Shown: positions 35,018-45,035, numbered from the stretch's first letter. The stretch: DNA of 64,000 nt from Granulosicoccus sp045110515 (GCA_045110515.1 JBGCGD010000017.1:1-64000); one strand, 5' to 3'. The notes: generated by a model not told the origin, from the letters alone. Made by a program: numbers and translations.

Positions 35018-35976
35018 TGCAGCCACGCTTCTCAGTTGTCATTCCAACATACAACCGATCAACATCGGTACTTGATACCTTACGGTCTTGTTTTGAACAG
35101 ACCTATGGCAATCTGGAAGTGGTCGTGGTGGATGACGGCTCGACAGATGACACGCTTGACGTGCTCGCAGGCATAGACGACCCGCGGCTGATTATCGTAC
35201 ACCAGGAAAACGCGGGCCCTGCGGCCGCACGCAATCATGGAATGCGAGTAGCCACTGGTGAACACATCGCCTTCCTCGATTCTGATGATTCCTGGTATCC
35301 GGATTTTCTAGAGGCCGCTCAAAAGGAACTTGAAATTCACGGCGATGTTCTTCTTTACGGACAGATCATCGTTGATCGAGGTGTTGGTCGATACTGGGTT
35401 AAACCTGGACGAGCATTAGGCTACGAAGAATCTATTTATGACTTTTTATATGTCTATGGTGGATTCATTCAAACAAGCACAATGATCATTCCCCGCCCCC
35501 TCTCAAAACGTGTTCAATGGGACGAAAACGTCACGTTCGGCGATAACGATCAATTTGCAATTGACTGTTGGAACACGGGGATCGAATTTCACATGATGCC
35601 TCGACCGTACACGTTGTACGCCGATATCATCAGTGCCGATGCCTTATCTCAACTCCCTATTTACGCAGGTACCTCTGAAAAATACACAAACTTTTTTAGC
35701 TGGATGGCAACGCAAAAATCGGCTATGTCTCCTCAAGCATGGGCTGGGTTTCGTGCAGGCTTTGAGAGCGTCGGACTAGCGCGAAAAGCACCTTTGGAGA
35801 GCTTTTCTCTGCTTTGGCAAGGTTATAAGGCCGGTGCAATAGGTCCACTCGGAATCGTACGGCAAACCATCCAAAATTTGTTCCCTCGTGCGTATAGGCG
35901 GCTTGTTGATCAATACGTACGCGTACGTGGCTTGTCGATAGATGATGCGCGCGCACAGGAACGCGAAAGCGGTTGA
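35017..35976 (+). CDS. Family 2 glycosyltransferase
   Basis: Second GT2 enzyme, 319 residues, with SVVIPTYNRSTSVLDTLRS, VVVVDDGSTDDTLDVL, AGPAAARNHGMRVA and the DxD-type FLDSDDSWYPDFLEAAQ near residue 87. Sugar and acceptor unknown. It sits between the first GT2 (TAATG overlap) and the Wzy/ligase-like gene, so it most likely adds a sugar of the repeat unit. Confidence 0.88.
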   Translation: MQPRFSVVIPTYNRSTSVLDTLRSCFEQTYGNLEVVVVDDGSTDDTLDVLAGIDDPRLIIVHQENAGPAAARNHGMRVATGEHIAFLDSDDSWYPDFLEAAQKELEIHGDVLLYGQIIVDRGVGRYWVKPGRALGYEESIYDFLYVYGGFIQTSTMIIPRPLSKRVQWDENVTFGDNDQFAIDCWNTGIEFHMMPRPYTLYADIISADALSQLPIYAGTSEKYTNFFSWMATQKSAMSPQAWAGFRAGFESVGLARKAPLESFSLLWQGYKAGAIGPLGIVRQTIQNLFPRAYRRLVDQYVRVRGLSIDDARAQERESG

Positions 35977-35983
35977 TGCGCAG

Positions 35984-37537
35984 ATGCTGAATACGATTCA
36001 CGCGCCAGACCGAGCCTCGCTGATACCAACGTTGATGTTGGTAATGACGATATTGCAAGGCAGCAGCTTCATGCTCACCATGGCATTACGCTCACCGGTA
36101 GCCAGTGGTTCTGCCAGTGCCATGGTCACTGTGCTTTGGTTGTTGATGTATGTGGTAGCAACGCTGGGCTTACTGCTTTCGTCTGGGCTTAACTGGGCAA
36201 CATGGATTGTTCGTTATCGCCTTCCGTTAACGTTGGTCTTAGCAGGTACGTGTTTTTCGGCGCTTTGGTCAATGGACAGCGGTCTCACCATTGAACGGTC
36301 CATACACCTAGTGGGCACCACATTGGTTGCATTTTATTTAGGCTTTACCCTGCCGCTTACCCGTATTTTACGAACCAGTGCAATTGTTCTGGGTTTGTTG
36401 ATGGTCGTATCAATCGTTGCGGCACTTGCGCTGCCATCTCTGGGTCTGGTTGAGTATGAAGGCACCATTGTGTGGGCAGGTGTTCTAACCTCCAAAAACA
36501 CGTTAGGGTTTTGGTCTGCAGTCTCAATCTTACTGCTAGTGAGTCTGACCTTCTGGCACACCACGCCATTAATGAAAGCGTTTTATATCGTACTGACGGC
36601 GGCATCGCTGGTTTGTCTGGTCTTCAGCCAATCTGCCACATCTCTATTGGCACTAGTTACCGCTGCCTCAGTCATGATCTATCTACACATTGCCTTTAGC
36701 CTACGCCTTGGCATGATCTCAATGATCGTACTAGGCATGTTGGTCACAGGCATGGCAGGTATCGCATTTCACTTCATTGATACCGCAGAACTTATCGGTC
36801 GTTCGGGTGATCTGACCGGTCGCGGAGAAGTCTGGGCGCAGACGTGGGCACTGATTTTGGAGCGGCCGTTGACAGGCTATGGTTACGGAACCATCTGGTT
36901 CCCGACAGATGCGAGCGCCTGGATTCAACGCTCACTCACTGAATTCACATGGACCGTATATCACGCACACAACGGAATCTTACAAGTAGCCTCTGAAATT
37001 GGCCTGCCGCTCACAGCTATCACTGTTTTTTGGATAATTCAGCAAGTCATCGAGATTGTGTATTGCCAGTATCAGCGTCAGCAACCGGGTGTTCTGTTCG
37101 TTTTAGGCTTCACCATAGCGTTGTTGCTCAGCAATTATTCCGAAGCGCGTCTTCTCATCAATAGAGACTTGTATTGGGTATTTTTTATCGCTCTACCGAT
37201 TAGCATGTTGCAACAAGTCACCGTGCTTCAATCTCACTCAGGGGTATTCGGATTACCCGCAGCGCTGCCGGCATACAATAGCAAACAGTTAAAGGTGGCT
37301 CGCGAAAAGCTAGAACACCGACGTGTTTTAAAGAAGCGATTGCTCAAACGACGCGACATTACTGTCATCAACGCGAAAACCGAATCGCAACAGACAACTC
37401 CTGCAAACGCCTCCCACAGCAAGAGCGCGGGAAGTAGCGTTCAAAATGGAGTTACCTTTAATGGCAGCTTTATCAATAAAAACGATCAAACCACAATGCA
37501 ACGAAAGCTTGCCCGACGACAAAGCAAGGCAGGCTGA
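35984..37537 (+). CDS. O-antigen polymerase/ligase-like membrane protein (Wzy/WaaL superfamily)
   Basis: Membrane protein with about ten to twelve helices and a large periplasmic loop that carries SGDLTGRGEVWAQTW and PLTGYGYGTIWF, the usual signature of the Wzy_C/O-antigen ligase superfamily. Expected to polymerise lipid-linked repeats. The basic C-terminal cytoplasmic tail (about 75 residues, KKRLLKRRD) is unusual. The frame opens at 35942 inside the preceding gene; the ATG at 35984, 7 bp after its stop, gives 517 residues and is preferred, without a strong Shine-Dalgarno to decide. Confidence 0.82.
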   Translation: MLNTIHAPDRASLIPTLMLVMTILQGSSFMLTMALRSPVASGSASAMVTVLWLLMYVVATLGLLLSSGLNWATWIVRYRLPLTLVLAGTCFSALWSMDSGLTIERSIHLVGTTLVAFYLGFTLPLTRILRTSAIVLGLLMVVSIVAALALPSLGLVEYEGTIVWAGVLTSKNTLGFWSAVSILLLVSLTFWHTTPLMKAFYIVLTAASLVCLVFSQSATSLLALVTAASVMIYLHIAFSLRLGMISMIVLGMLVTGMAGIAFHFIDTAELIGRSGDLTGRGEVWAQTWALILERPLTGYGYGTIWFPTDASAWIQRSLTEFTWTVYHAHNGILQVASEIGLPLTAITVFWIIQQVIEIVYCQYQRQQPGVLFVLGFTIALLLSNYSEARLLINRDLYWVFFIALPISMLQQVTVLQSHSGVFGLPAALPAYNSKQLKVAREKLEHRRVLKKRLLKRRDITVINAKTESQQTTPANASHSKSAGSSVQNGVTFNGSFINKNDQTTMQRKLARRQSKAG

Positions 37538-37547
37538 GGAAATACAC

Positions 37548-38558
37548 ATGACAAATACAATACTGGTTACCGGCGGTGCAGGCTATATTGGCTCACACAT
37601 GGTTCGCCTTCTCGATCAACAAGGCTATAACGTTGTTGTTTACGACAACCTTGAACGTGGCAATAAAGATGCTGTAATTGCTGGCAAACTAGTCGTTGGC
37701 GACCTTCACGATACAGAGACCTTAGCCGGTGTATTCAAGGCACACGACATTCAGGCTGTCATGCATTTCGCAGCCCTGGCCTATGTCGGAGAATCGGTGC
37801 ATGAACCCGCGATGTATTATCGCAACAATGTGACCGGAACTCAGTGCCTGCTGGACACCATGATTTCACATGACGTGAAAAAACTCGTATTTTCCTCTAC
37901 ATGCGCGACCTATGGCGTGCCGGAGAGTCTGCCAATAACAGAAAGCACGCCACAAAACCCGATTAATCCGTATGGGCAATCTAAGCTCATGGTTGAGAAG
38001 ATCTTAAAAGACTACAGTACAGCCTACAATTTTCGGAGTGTAGCTCTGCGCTACTTCAATGCAGCTGGCTGTGCAGAAGACGGCAGCATCGGTGAAAGTC
38101 ATGATCCCGAAACTCACTTGTTGCCGTTAATTTTGTTTGAAGCATTACGTGTTCATGCCGGAGGCGATCCAGCAGACACCAAGCTCATGGTTTTTGGAAG
38201 CGACTTTGATACGCGCGACGGTACTTGCGTCCGTGACTATATTCATGTCAACGATTTATGCAGCGCACATATTGCGGCCTTCGATCGCATGAACCGTCTT
38301 CCGGAACAAGGTGCTGAACAGTTTAATTTAGGTGTCAATCGCGGATATACCGTTCTTGAAGTCATAGATGCCTGCCGGGAGATCACCGGGGTAGATTTTA
38401 CCTACAACAGTGTTGAGCGTCGCGCAGGCGATCCTCCCGAGCTTGTCGCTGATGCCACTGCTGCCATGACTCATCTTGAATGGCAACCCAAGCATGCAGA
38501 TGTTAAAGACAGCATCCGGCATGCATGGCAATGGTTTACTGACAACCCACCTAGCTGA
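37548..38558 (+). CDS. galE: UDP-glucose 4-epimerase
   Basis: Interconverts UDP-glucose and UDP-galactose, here probably feeding precursor to the polysaccharide. The 336-residue SDR-extended protein has the NAD motif VTGGAGYIGSHMV, FSSTCATYGVPE, active-site NPYGQSKLMVEKIL (Tyr-x-x-x-Lys) and RYFNAAGC. The ATG at 37548 follows GAGGA at 37536-37540 with good spacing; the open frame back to 37446 overlaps the Wzy-like gene and is not needed. Confidence 0.93.
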   Translation: MTNTILVTGGAGYIGSHMVRLLDQQGYNVVVYDNLERGNKDAVIAGKLVVGDLHDTETLAGVFKAHDIQAVMHFAALAYVGESVHEPAMYYRNNVTGTQCLLDTMISHDVKKLVFSSTCATYGVPESLPITESTPQNPINPYGQSKLMVEKILKDYSTAYNFRSVALRYFNAAGCAEDGSIGESHDPETHLLPLILFEALRVHAGGDPADTKLMVFGSDFDTRDGTCVRDYIHVNDLCSAHIAAFDRMNRLPEQGAEQFNLGVNRGYTVLEVIDACREITGVDFTYNSVERRAGDPPELVADATAAMTHLEWQPKHADVKDSIRHAWQWFTDNPPS

Positions 38559-38606
38559 ACAGTCGGTAACTAAGTTGGCACCCGCCAAACGGTAAAAAAG
38601 ACGATA

Positions 38607-39488
38607 ATGAAGCCGATGAAAAAGACAATAAGCACACGGTGCTCGATAGCGCTGGCATCGGCATTCACGCTGCTTTTCGGAATGCCTGGCTTCTCCTTGG
38701 CTCAATCAAAGAAACCTCTAGTAGATAGTTGCTGGAGCATGAGTTTTGAAGAAACCTTTGATGAGCTCTCTTTGCGCAATGCGACAACACCTGACGGAAT
38801 GTGGCACACCCGATATATCTGGGGGCGCGATGTCATCATTAACAACGAGCAGCAATTTTATGTCGACCCAGAAGAACATGGGTACTCGGTTTTTTCGGTT
38901 GACAACAGCCTGCTTACTATAGCGGCCGTACCGACTCCGCGCACACTGAGGGGTGTCGTTCACGGACAACCCTACGTGTCCGGCGTGTTAACCACCGAAA
39001 AGTCATTTTCGCAAAAGTATGGACGCTTTGATATTCGAGCCAAGGTACCAGCAGGTCAAGGTCTATGGTCTGCATTCTGGCTGCTTCCTAGCTTCGATCA
39101 ATGGCCTTCAGGTGTAGCCGTGTTGCCAGAAATTGATGTCATGGAACACCTTGGTCATGAAAGAAATACTTACCACACCACGCTGCACACGAATCAAACC
39201 GGGAAGTTGACATCGCACCCATACGATCACAGCATCCAGACCGATCTAACCAAAGCTTTTCACACCTATAGTGTCGTATGGACAGCACAGTATGTCAGTT
39301 GGTATCTCGATGGAGAATTTAAGGTTCGACACCGAACACCCAAAGACTTTACTCGTCCAGTTCATTTTCTACTTAATTTGGCCGTGGGCGGAAACTGGCC
39401 TGGCTCACCAGACGGCACAACAGAATTCCCTGCCAACTATCAAATTGATTACGTTAGGGCTTGGACCGATAATGGAAACTGCTCTTAA
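38607..39488 (+). CDS. Secreted GH16-family glycoside hydrolase
   Basis: Predicted secreted endo-beta-glycanase, 293 residues, signal peptide with cleavage likely after about residue 32 (FGMPGFSLA). The GH16 active-site signature is EIDVME, with nucleophile E175, D177 and acid/base E180. GRFDIRAKVPAGQGLWSAFWLL and the C-terminal LAVGGNWPG are family-typical. Its place at the end of the exopolysaccharide locus suggests it trims or releases the exported polymer, as ExoK/ExsH-type enzymes do for succinoglycan. It could instead be for laminarin or agar-type polysaccharides. Confidence 0.88.
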   Translation: MKPMKKTISTRCSIALASAFTLLFGMPGFSLAQSKKPLVDSCWSMSFEETFDELSLRNATTPDGMWHTRYIWGRDVIINNEQQFYVDPEEHGYSVFSVDNSLLTIAAVPTPRTLRGVVHGQPYVSGVLTTEKSFSQKYGRFDIRAKVPAGQGLWSAFWLLPSFDQWPSGVAVLPEIDVMEHLGHERNTYHTTLHTNQTGKLTSHPYDHSIQTDLTKAFHTYSVVWTAQYVSWYLDGEFKVRHRTPKDFTRPVHFLLNLAVGGNWPGSPDGTTEFPANYQIDYVRAWTDNGNCS

Positions 39489-39518
39489 AAGCGGTGATAC
39501 GTTTTTAAAGACTACTTT

Positions 39519-40271
39519 TTATTCTGGTTCGCTCTTGTTAAAGATCGGGAGAACCAGCGAATAAATTGTCTTGTACATGCTGTTCATCGCTAAGTCATTG
39601 ACCATGACATCACGGCTTATCAAAGAATCTCCAGGAGACAACGCTTGTTGAGACAAATCGAAAGTTGACCATATAGCCATTAGGCATAGCAGCCCACCCA
39701 CAAGTCCCAGCATGATGCCCGTCGGTGCAAATACCCTGAATCGTAGAAATCGATTGATTTCCATGCGTAAACAAAATGCAATAAAAATCAACGCGCACAC
39801 AACGATGCCGATGATCAACGGAACCGTGTAGGCACTGAACGCTGCAGCGATCTCTGCCATTGGGCTCTCAACGCCGGCAATCAAATTAATATCTGGCCGC
39901 ATTCCCTCATTTTGAATAAACCAAGGAGTGATCAGTTCAAGGACTAGGATAAGCAATAGCCCCAAGGTAAAAAAAATTAGAACCAGAAACTTGGCAAAAC
40001 CACGAGTGTACTTTGACACTGAAAAGAGAGAACCCAAAACGACCGGCACCACGCTGATGATGCCAATTAAGGCAAGATCAAAGCGCAAGCCCTGCACAAA
40101 TAACGGCAGAACTGCATTAGCTTCCATGATCTTGGGAAACTGCCAAAGGCCATATGCTGCGCGGATAACCGTAAGCAAAAACAACGCTGTTAGCGCAAAC
40201 AACAAAAAATGACGCAATAAATGTCGCGCAGGGATAATGGACTTCATATTATTTAACGGTAGAGCTAACAA
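39519..40271 (-). CDS. Membrane module of an LTA-synthase-like protein lacking the catalytic domain
   Basis: A 250-residue protein with five hydrophobic helices. The pattern LRFDLALIGIISVVPVVLG, LVLELITPWFIQNEGMRPD and ISRDVMVNDLAMNSMYKTIYSL is that of the N-terminal membrane part of gammaproteobacterial LTA synthase/phosphoglycerol transferase-like proteins. In those a periplasmic sulfatase-fold domain of about 350-400 residues follows. Here the protein stops just where that domain would begin, and the convergent GH16 gene occupies the next DNA. An alternative ATG lies at residue 9. Either a truncated remnant or a stand-alone membrane module. Confidence 0.6.
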   Translation of the reverse strand: MLALPLNNMKSIIPARHLLRHFLLFALTALFLLTVIRAAYGLWQFPKIMEANAVLPLFVQGLRFDLALIGIISVVPVVLGSLFSVSKYTRGFAKFLVLIFFTLGLLLILVLELITPWFIQNEGMRPDINLIAGVESPMAEIAAAFSAYTVPLIIGIVVCALIFIAFCLRMEINRFLRFRVFAPTGIMLGLVGGLLCLMAIWSTFDLSQQALSPGDSLISRDVMVNDLAMNSMYKTIYSLVLPIFNKSEPE

Positions 40272-40295
40272 AGCGCCAAAGTATACCTCAGCCGT

Positions 40296-42416
40296 TCATA
40301 CCAGCAGTTTAAGTACCTGCACAGATTTCCAATGACACAATATTTCACCGATAACACTGGGATTTTTATGAACAGAGTTCGCTGTATCGACAAGCAATTG
40401 CCAACGGTTGCCAGCTAGTTGAGCCGACAGTAGCGGAAACTTAGTATCATTTTTGCTTCCATTGATCAAGATAAGCAAGGTATCTGAAGCATCAACATTC
40501 TGCTCTTCTGGTATCGCGTCCCCCAATAACTGTAGTGCTACAAAACCGCCATCGGATTTATGCCAGTCCTGATCCCGCATTAATTCAGCACTTTCATTAA
40601 GCCAGCTGACATCAGGTAGGCCAGTACGCTTCGACACTTGCAGTCCATGCAAATACCAAGGTCGTCGAAGAACAGGCTGAGATTTTCGTATAGCGACCAG
40701 AGTGCGGGTAAATTCTGCGAGCGACTCGCTTTGAGCTGATTCTTCCCAATCAAGCCAAGCAATTTCATTATCCTGGCAGTAGGCGTTGTTATTGCCAACT
40801 TGCGTGCGGTTACGCTCGTCACCGGCTAATAGCATTGGTGTGCCTTGAGCCAGAAATAAGGTACATAGAAAATTACGTTGTTGTCGCAAGCGCAACTCTA
40901 TTATTCCGGTGTCTTGAGTGTCACCTTCCACGCCATGATTGTGTGAATGGTTCCCATCGTGTCCGTCTCGATTGTCTTCACCGTTTTGTAAGTTATGCTT
41001 CGATTCATAACTCACTAAATCACGCAAAGTAAAACCATCATGCGCGGTGATAAAATTCACGCTAGCACTCGGTTCGCGCCCCTGCCATTCAAATAGAGTA
41101 CTACTACCCAGCAATTTGTCAGAAAAGGCTTGTAATGAAGGGGAATCGGAGTGCCAGAACCTACGAGCTGTATCCCTGAATTGATCATTCCACTCCGACC
41201 AGCGCGAAGGGTATTGTCCTAATTGATACCCACCGGGACCTAAATCCCAAGGTTCGGCAATCATTCTTACATCGTGTAGTTCCGGGTCTTGAGCAATTGC
41301 ATCGAAGAAACCAGCGCCCCGATCAAAACCATGGTTTTCACGGCCTAGTATGCTGGCTAAATCAAATCGAAAGCCATCGACTTGCATCTCTTTAGCCCAG
41401 AAACGTAAGCTATCAAGCACCAACTGCAACACCCTTGGATGCTCTAAAGCAAAGGTATTACCCGTACCACTATCGTTAACGTAATAACGCTTGTTGGTCT
41501 CTAGGCGATAATAAGACAAGTTGTCTATTCCTCGATAACACAATGTTGGCCCCATTTCATTACCTTCAGCGGAATGGTTGTAAACAACATCCAAGAGAAC
41601 TTCTATATCCGCTTTGTGCAACGCTTTAACCATATCCCTAAATTCATTTGCAGCATTGTCTGTGGATGCATATCGGGCGGCAGGCACGAAAAAGCATAGA
41701 GACTGATAGCCCCAATAGTTTTTGAGATTTTTCTCAACAAGAAAGTCATCATCTAGAAAATGATGCACTGGCAGAAGCTCCAACGCAGTCACTCCCAACT
41801 GATGAAAGTAATCTGTCATGGTTTTTGATGAGAGCGCACGATAAGTCCCTCGCCTGCTGGCAGGAATTGCCTTATTCAGCTCTGTCAGTCCCTTCACATG
41901 CCCTTCCAATATGACTTTTTCACTTAACGAAGGACGCTCTGCAGGAATGGAGCTTCGGCGGTGAGGTGCATGAGCATCTGGAAAACGGGATTGATGTTTT
42001 CTAACAATGCTTTTGGGAACATACGGAGCACTGTCCCTGGTATCAAAAGACAAGTCCCTATCGACGTGTCCTCGTATATGCCCGTAGTTAGCATCGTTCC
42101 AGACTAGTTTGCCGTGCAATTGCTTTGTATAGGGATCGATCAGAAGTTTGTGTGCATTGAATCTATGGCCTTCTTCCGGGGCATAGGGACCGTGCACTCT
42201 ATACCCGTAGATAAGACCGGCTTTTGCACCCGGTAAAAATCCGTGCCAAACATTGTCAGTCTTTTTAGGTAGTGGATAACGATGCAGCTCCTTGATTCCT
42301 TTGTCATCAAAGACACACAGTTCAACGGCAGTTGCGTGTTGCGAGAACAATGCAAAGTTAACACCGGCCTTTTCTGCATGAGCACCCAGCGGCCAGCTGC
42401 GCCCCTCTGAAAGCAT
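40296..42416 (-). CDS. glgX: Glycogen debranching enzyme GlgX
   Basis: Isoamylase-type GH13 enzyme, 706 residues, hydrolysing alpha-1,6 branches of glycogen, chiefly short stubs left by phosphorylase. An N-terminal CBM48 (PLGAHAEKAGVNFALFS) precedes the barrel with VLLDVVYNHSAEG, VDGFRFDLASILG (nucleophile Asp), MIAEPWDLG (acid/base Glu) and FITAHDGFTLRDLVSY. The ATG at 42416 is 8 bp after the glgP stop and starts MLSEGRSWPLGAH; the open frame to 42485 overlaps glgP. Cotranscribed with glgP. Confidence 0.94.
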   Translation of the reverse strand: MLSEGRSWPLGAHAEKAGVNFALFSQHATAVELCVFDDKGIKELHRYPLPKKTDNVWHGFLPGAKAGLIYGYRVHGPYAPEEGHRFNAHKLLIDPYTKQLHGKLVWNDANYGHIRGHVDRDLSFDTRDSAPYVPKSIVRKHQSRFPDAHAPHRRSSIPAERPSLSEKVILEGHVKGLTELNKAIPASRRGTYRALSSKTMTDYFHQLGVTALELLPVHHFLDDDFLVEKNLKNYWGYQSLCFFVPAARYASTDNAANEFRDMVKALHKADIEVLLDVVYNHSAEGNEMGPTLCYRGIDNLSYYRLETNKRYYVNDSGTGNTFALEHPRVLQLVLDSLRFWAKEMQVDGFRFDLASILGRENHGFDRGAGFFDAIAQDPELHDVRMIAEPWDLGPGGYQLGQYPSRWSEWNDQFRDTARRFWHSDSPSLQAFSDKLLGSSTLFEWQGREPSASVNFITAHDGFTLRDLVSYESKHNLQNGEDNRDGHDGNHSHNHGVEGDTQDTGIIELRLRQQRNFLCTLFLAQGTPMLLAGDERNRTQVGNNNAYCQDNEIAWLDWEESAQSESLAEFTRTLVAIRKSQPVLRRPWYLHGLQVSKRTGLPDVSWLNESAELMRDQDWHKSDGGFVALQLLGDAIPEEQNVDASDTLLILINGSKNDTKFPLLSAQLAGNRWQLLVDTANSVHKNPSVIGEILCHWKSVQVLKLLV

Positions 42417-42423
42417 ATTGGGC

Positions 42424-44961
42424 CTACCCTTTCGTATCTCGTAAAGGAATCGATTCCAACTTCCAGATATCACGATTGTAATCACGCATCGTTCTATCTG
42501 TGGAGAATCGCGCGCTATTTGCCGTATTTAGAATACTCATTTGTGTCCACAACACTTCATCAGCCCAAGCATTCTCTACATCCATTTGAGCATCGAGATA
42601 GGATGCCAAATCGGCAACGGTCAACCAAGGATCGTCAGAGCTGCGCGCTGCATCAATCACACTTCTAATGACTTCGGCTTCACCACCATCAAACAATCCG
42701 GAATCGAAGGCATCAAATATTTTCTGTAAGCGACTGTCCGCTGCAATAAACGTAGATGGTGCATACCCGCTTCGAACCGCATCCACCTCATCAACGCTCA
42801 ATCCAAACAAAAAGAAATTGTCATCTCCGACAGCCTCTAGGATTTCAACGTTCGCACCATCGAGCGTACCCACTGTGATGGCGCCGTTCATCATAAACTT
42901 CATATTACCGGTACCGGAAGCCTCCTTACCCGCCGTAGAAATTTGTTCGGATAAATCTGCAGCCGGACAAATGACTTCCATCGCTGATACGTTGTAATCA
43001 GGCAGAAAAACCAACCGCAGTTTTCCCCGGGTTCTGACATCATTGTTGATAACTTCCGCAACGTTATTAATCAACTTGATGATCGCTTTCGCCATGTGAT
43101 AGCCGGGAGCAGCTTTGCCTGCAATAAGGATCAAACGGCCAGGGTGTGTTTTGCCATCGAGCAACTCAAGATACACATGCACAGCGTGCAAAACACATAG
43201 CAGTTGACGTTTGTACTCGTGCATCCGCTTCACCTGGACGTCGAAAAGCATGGAGGCATCCACTTCAATTCCTGTCCTATCAAAAATTAAATCGGCTAAG
43301 CGCTGTTTATTGGTGTGTTTGATTTCTCTCCAGCTTCTTTGCATTTGAGAGTCATCAGCCAAAGGGGTAAGCCTCTCTAGCTCATCAAAGTCACTAATCC
43401 AATTTTTTCCTAGGGTGTCATCGAGCAACTGCCGAAGCGGTAAATTGCAGTTGGCTAGCCACCGGCGTTGAGTGACACCATTTGTTTTATTATTAAATCG
43501 CTCTGGAAACAGTTCGTAAAAATTCCTAAACAACCCGGTTTTAAGTAATTCCGAGTGCAGTGCAGCAACGCCGTTAACAGAGAAACTTCCCACAATAGCT
43601 AGATGGGCCATACGTACGACCGGTACTGAATCGAAAGATATGATGGACATCTGTGCTTGCACTTCCAATCTGTTTGGAAGATTGTCGGTGACCAGCTGCA
43701 TGAAGCGCCGGTTGATTTCCTGAATGATTTCTGTGGGTCGAGGCAACAAGGCGCCGATCATGTTCAAAGACCAACACTCTAGGGCCTCTGGCAGTAAGGT
43801 GTGGTTTGTATATGCCATAACCGATGTTGTGATTTCCCAGGCATCATCCCATGCAAGATTATGCTCATCAATTAATAAGCGCATGAGCTCCGGCACAGCC
43901 AAGCTGGGATGCGTATCGTTTAATTGAAAACAGTGGGCTTTAGCAAAGCCTGAAAAATCATCGTTCTTACTCAACCAAATTCTGATGGCATCCTGCAAGC
44001 TGGCAGAAACCAGAAAGTACTGCTGACGAAGACGCAGCACCTTGCCGTTTTCGCTACTGTCATTGGGATAGAGAACCATCGTTATGTTCTCCGCAGCATT
44101 CTTGGCTGAAACAGCCTCGGTGTAACCACCGGCATTAAATTCGTTCAGGTTGAATTCGTCGGTCGCGGCCGATCGCCATAACCTGAGAGTATTAACAACA
44201 CCATTGTTGTGACCCGGAACAGGCACATCGCAAGGCACAGCGAGCACATCATCGGTATTTACCCAACGATGAGTCACTTCTCCGCGAAGACTTGGAATGA
44301 GTTCTACATGGCCACCGAACCGGACGCGGCACGCGATCTCAGGGCGTTCGAGCTCCCAAACGTGCCCCTCGCTCAACCAGCTATCAGGACTTTCCACTTG
44401 CCAGCCATTTTCAATGGACTGTCTGAACATGCCGTAGCGATAGTGCAAGCCGTACCCGGTTACCGGCAGCGCTAATGATGCACAACTGTCGAGAAAACAC
44501 GCAGCCAGCCTGCCCAAGCCACCATTTCCTAGCCCGGCGTCGTGCTCAAGCTCAGCGATATCCTCCATCGCAACACCCAGCTCCTCTAGAGCGCTACGCA
44601 ACTGGGCTGACAAATCAAGATTCTGCACAGCATTGCCAAACGCCCTACCCATCAAATACTCCATGGACAGATAGCAGGTCCGGCGCATATCCGACTGCTC
44701 GGACGCCTGACGTGTAGAACGCCAGTCATCCATTAGGCGATCCCGTACGCTTAGCGCCGCCGCTTTATAGAGGTAGTGTGCAGGCGCAGCATCTATGTCA
44801 CGCCCGTACGTTTGTGAATAATGCTGGGCGATGGATTGCTTAAGGGCCGCTTTATCATTACCTAGTTCAGGCAAAGCGTCGCCCCACGCCTTCTCTCCGG
44901 CCCTTAGTGTTTTCGATGCCGAACTTTCCGTGGTACCACTCATTGAATTTGCCTTAGCCAT
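42424..44961 (-). CDS. glgP: Glycogen phosphorylase
   Basis: GT35 enzyme, 845 residues, releasing glucose-1-phosphate from glycogen ends. Motifs are LGNGGLGRLAACFLDS near residue 145, GYGLHYRYGMF, VKRMHEYKRQLL and the PLP-binding lysine in TAGKEASGTGNMKFMMNGA. The length is normal. Starts the minus-strand glgP-glgX unit, with glgC divergent 166 bp away; the shared intergenic region holds a paired direct repeat. Confidence 0.96.
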   Translation of the reverse strand: MAKANSMSGTTESSASKTLRAGEKAWGDALPELGNDKAALKQSIAQHYSQTYGRDIDAAPAHYLYKAAALSVRDRLMDDWRSTRQASEQSDMRRTCYLSMEYLMGRAFGNAVQNLDLSAQLRSALEELGVAMEDIAELEHDAGLGNGGLGRLAACFLDSCASLALPVTGYGLHYRYGMFRQSIENGWQVESPDSWLSEGHVWELERPEIACRVRFGGHVELIPSLRGEVTHRWVNTDDVLAVPCDVPVPGHNNGVVNTLRLWRSAATDEFNLNEFNAGGYTEAVSAKNAAENITMVLYPNDSSENGKVLRLRQQYFLVSASLQDAIRIWLSKNDDFSGFAKAHCFQLNDTHPSLAVPELMRLLIDEHNLAWDDAWEITTSVMAYTNHTLLPEALECWSLNMIGALLPRPTEIIQEINRRFMQLVTDNLPNRLEVQAQMSIISFDSVPVVRMAHLAIVGSFSVNGVAALHSELLKTGLFRNFYELFPERFNNKTNGVTQRRWLANCNLPLRQLLDDTLGKNWISDFDELERLTPLADDSQMQRSWREIKHTNKQRLADLIFDRTGIEVDASMLFDVQVKRMHEYKRQLLCVLHAVHVYLELLDGKTHPGRLILIAGKAAPGYHMAKAIIKLINNVAEVINNDVRTRGKLRLVFLPDYNVSAMEVICPAADLSEQISTAGKEASGTGNMKFMMNGAITVGTLDGANVEILEAVGDDNFFLFGLSVDEVDAVRSGYAPSTFIAADSRLQKIFDAFDSGLFDGGEAEVIRSVIDAARSSDDPWLTVADLASYLDAQMDVENAWADEVLWTQMSILNTANSARFSTDRTMRDYNRDIWKLESIPLRDTKG

Positions 44962-45035
44962 GCCTGAGTTTTTCGATTTTCCGATAAGTATAAGGTGTCA
45001 ATGCAGGTTTCAGGGCGCATAGCCCCATCAAGCAA

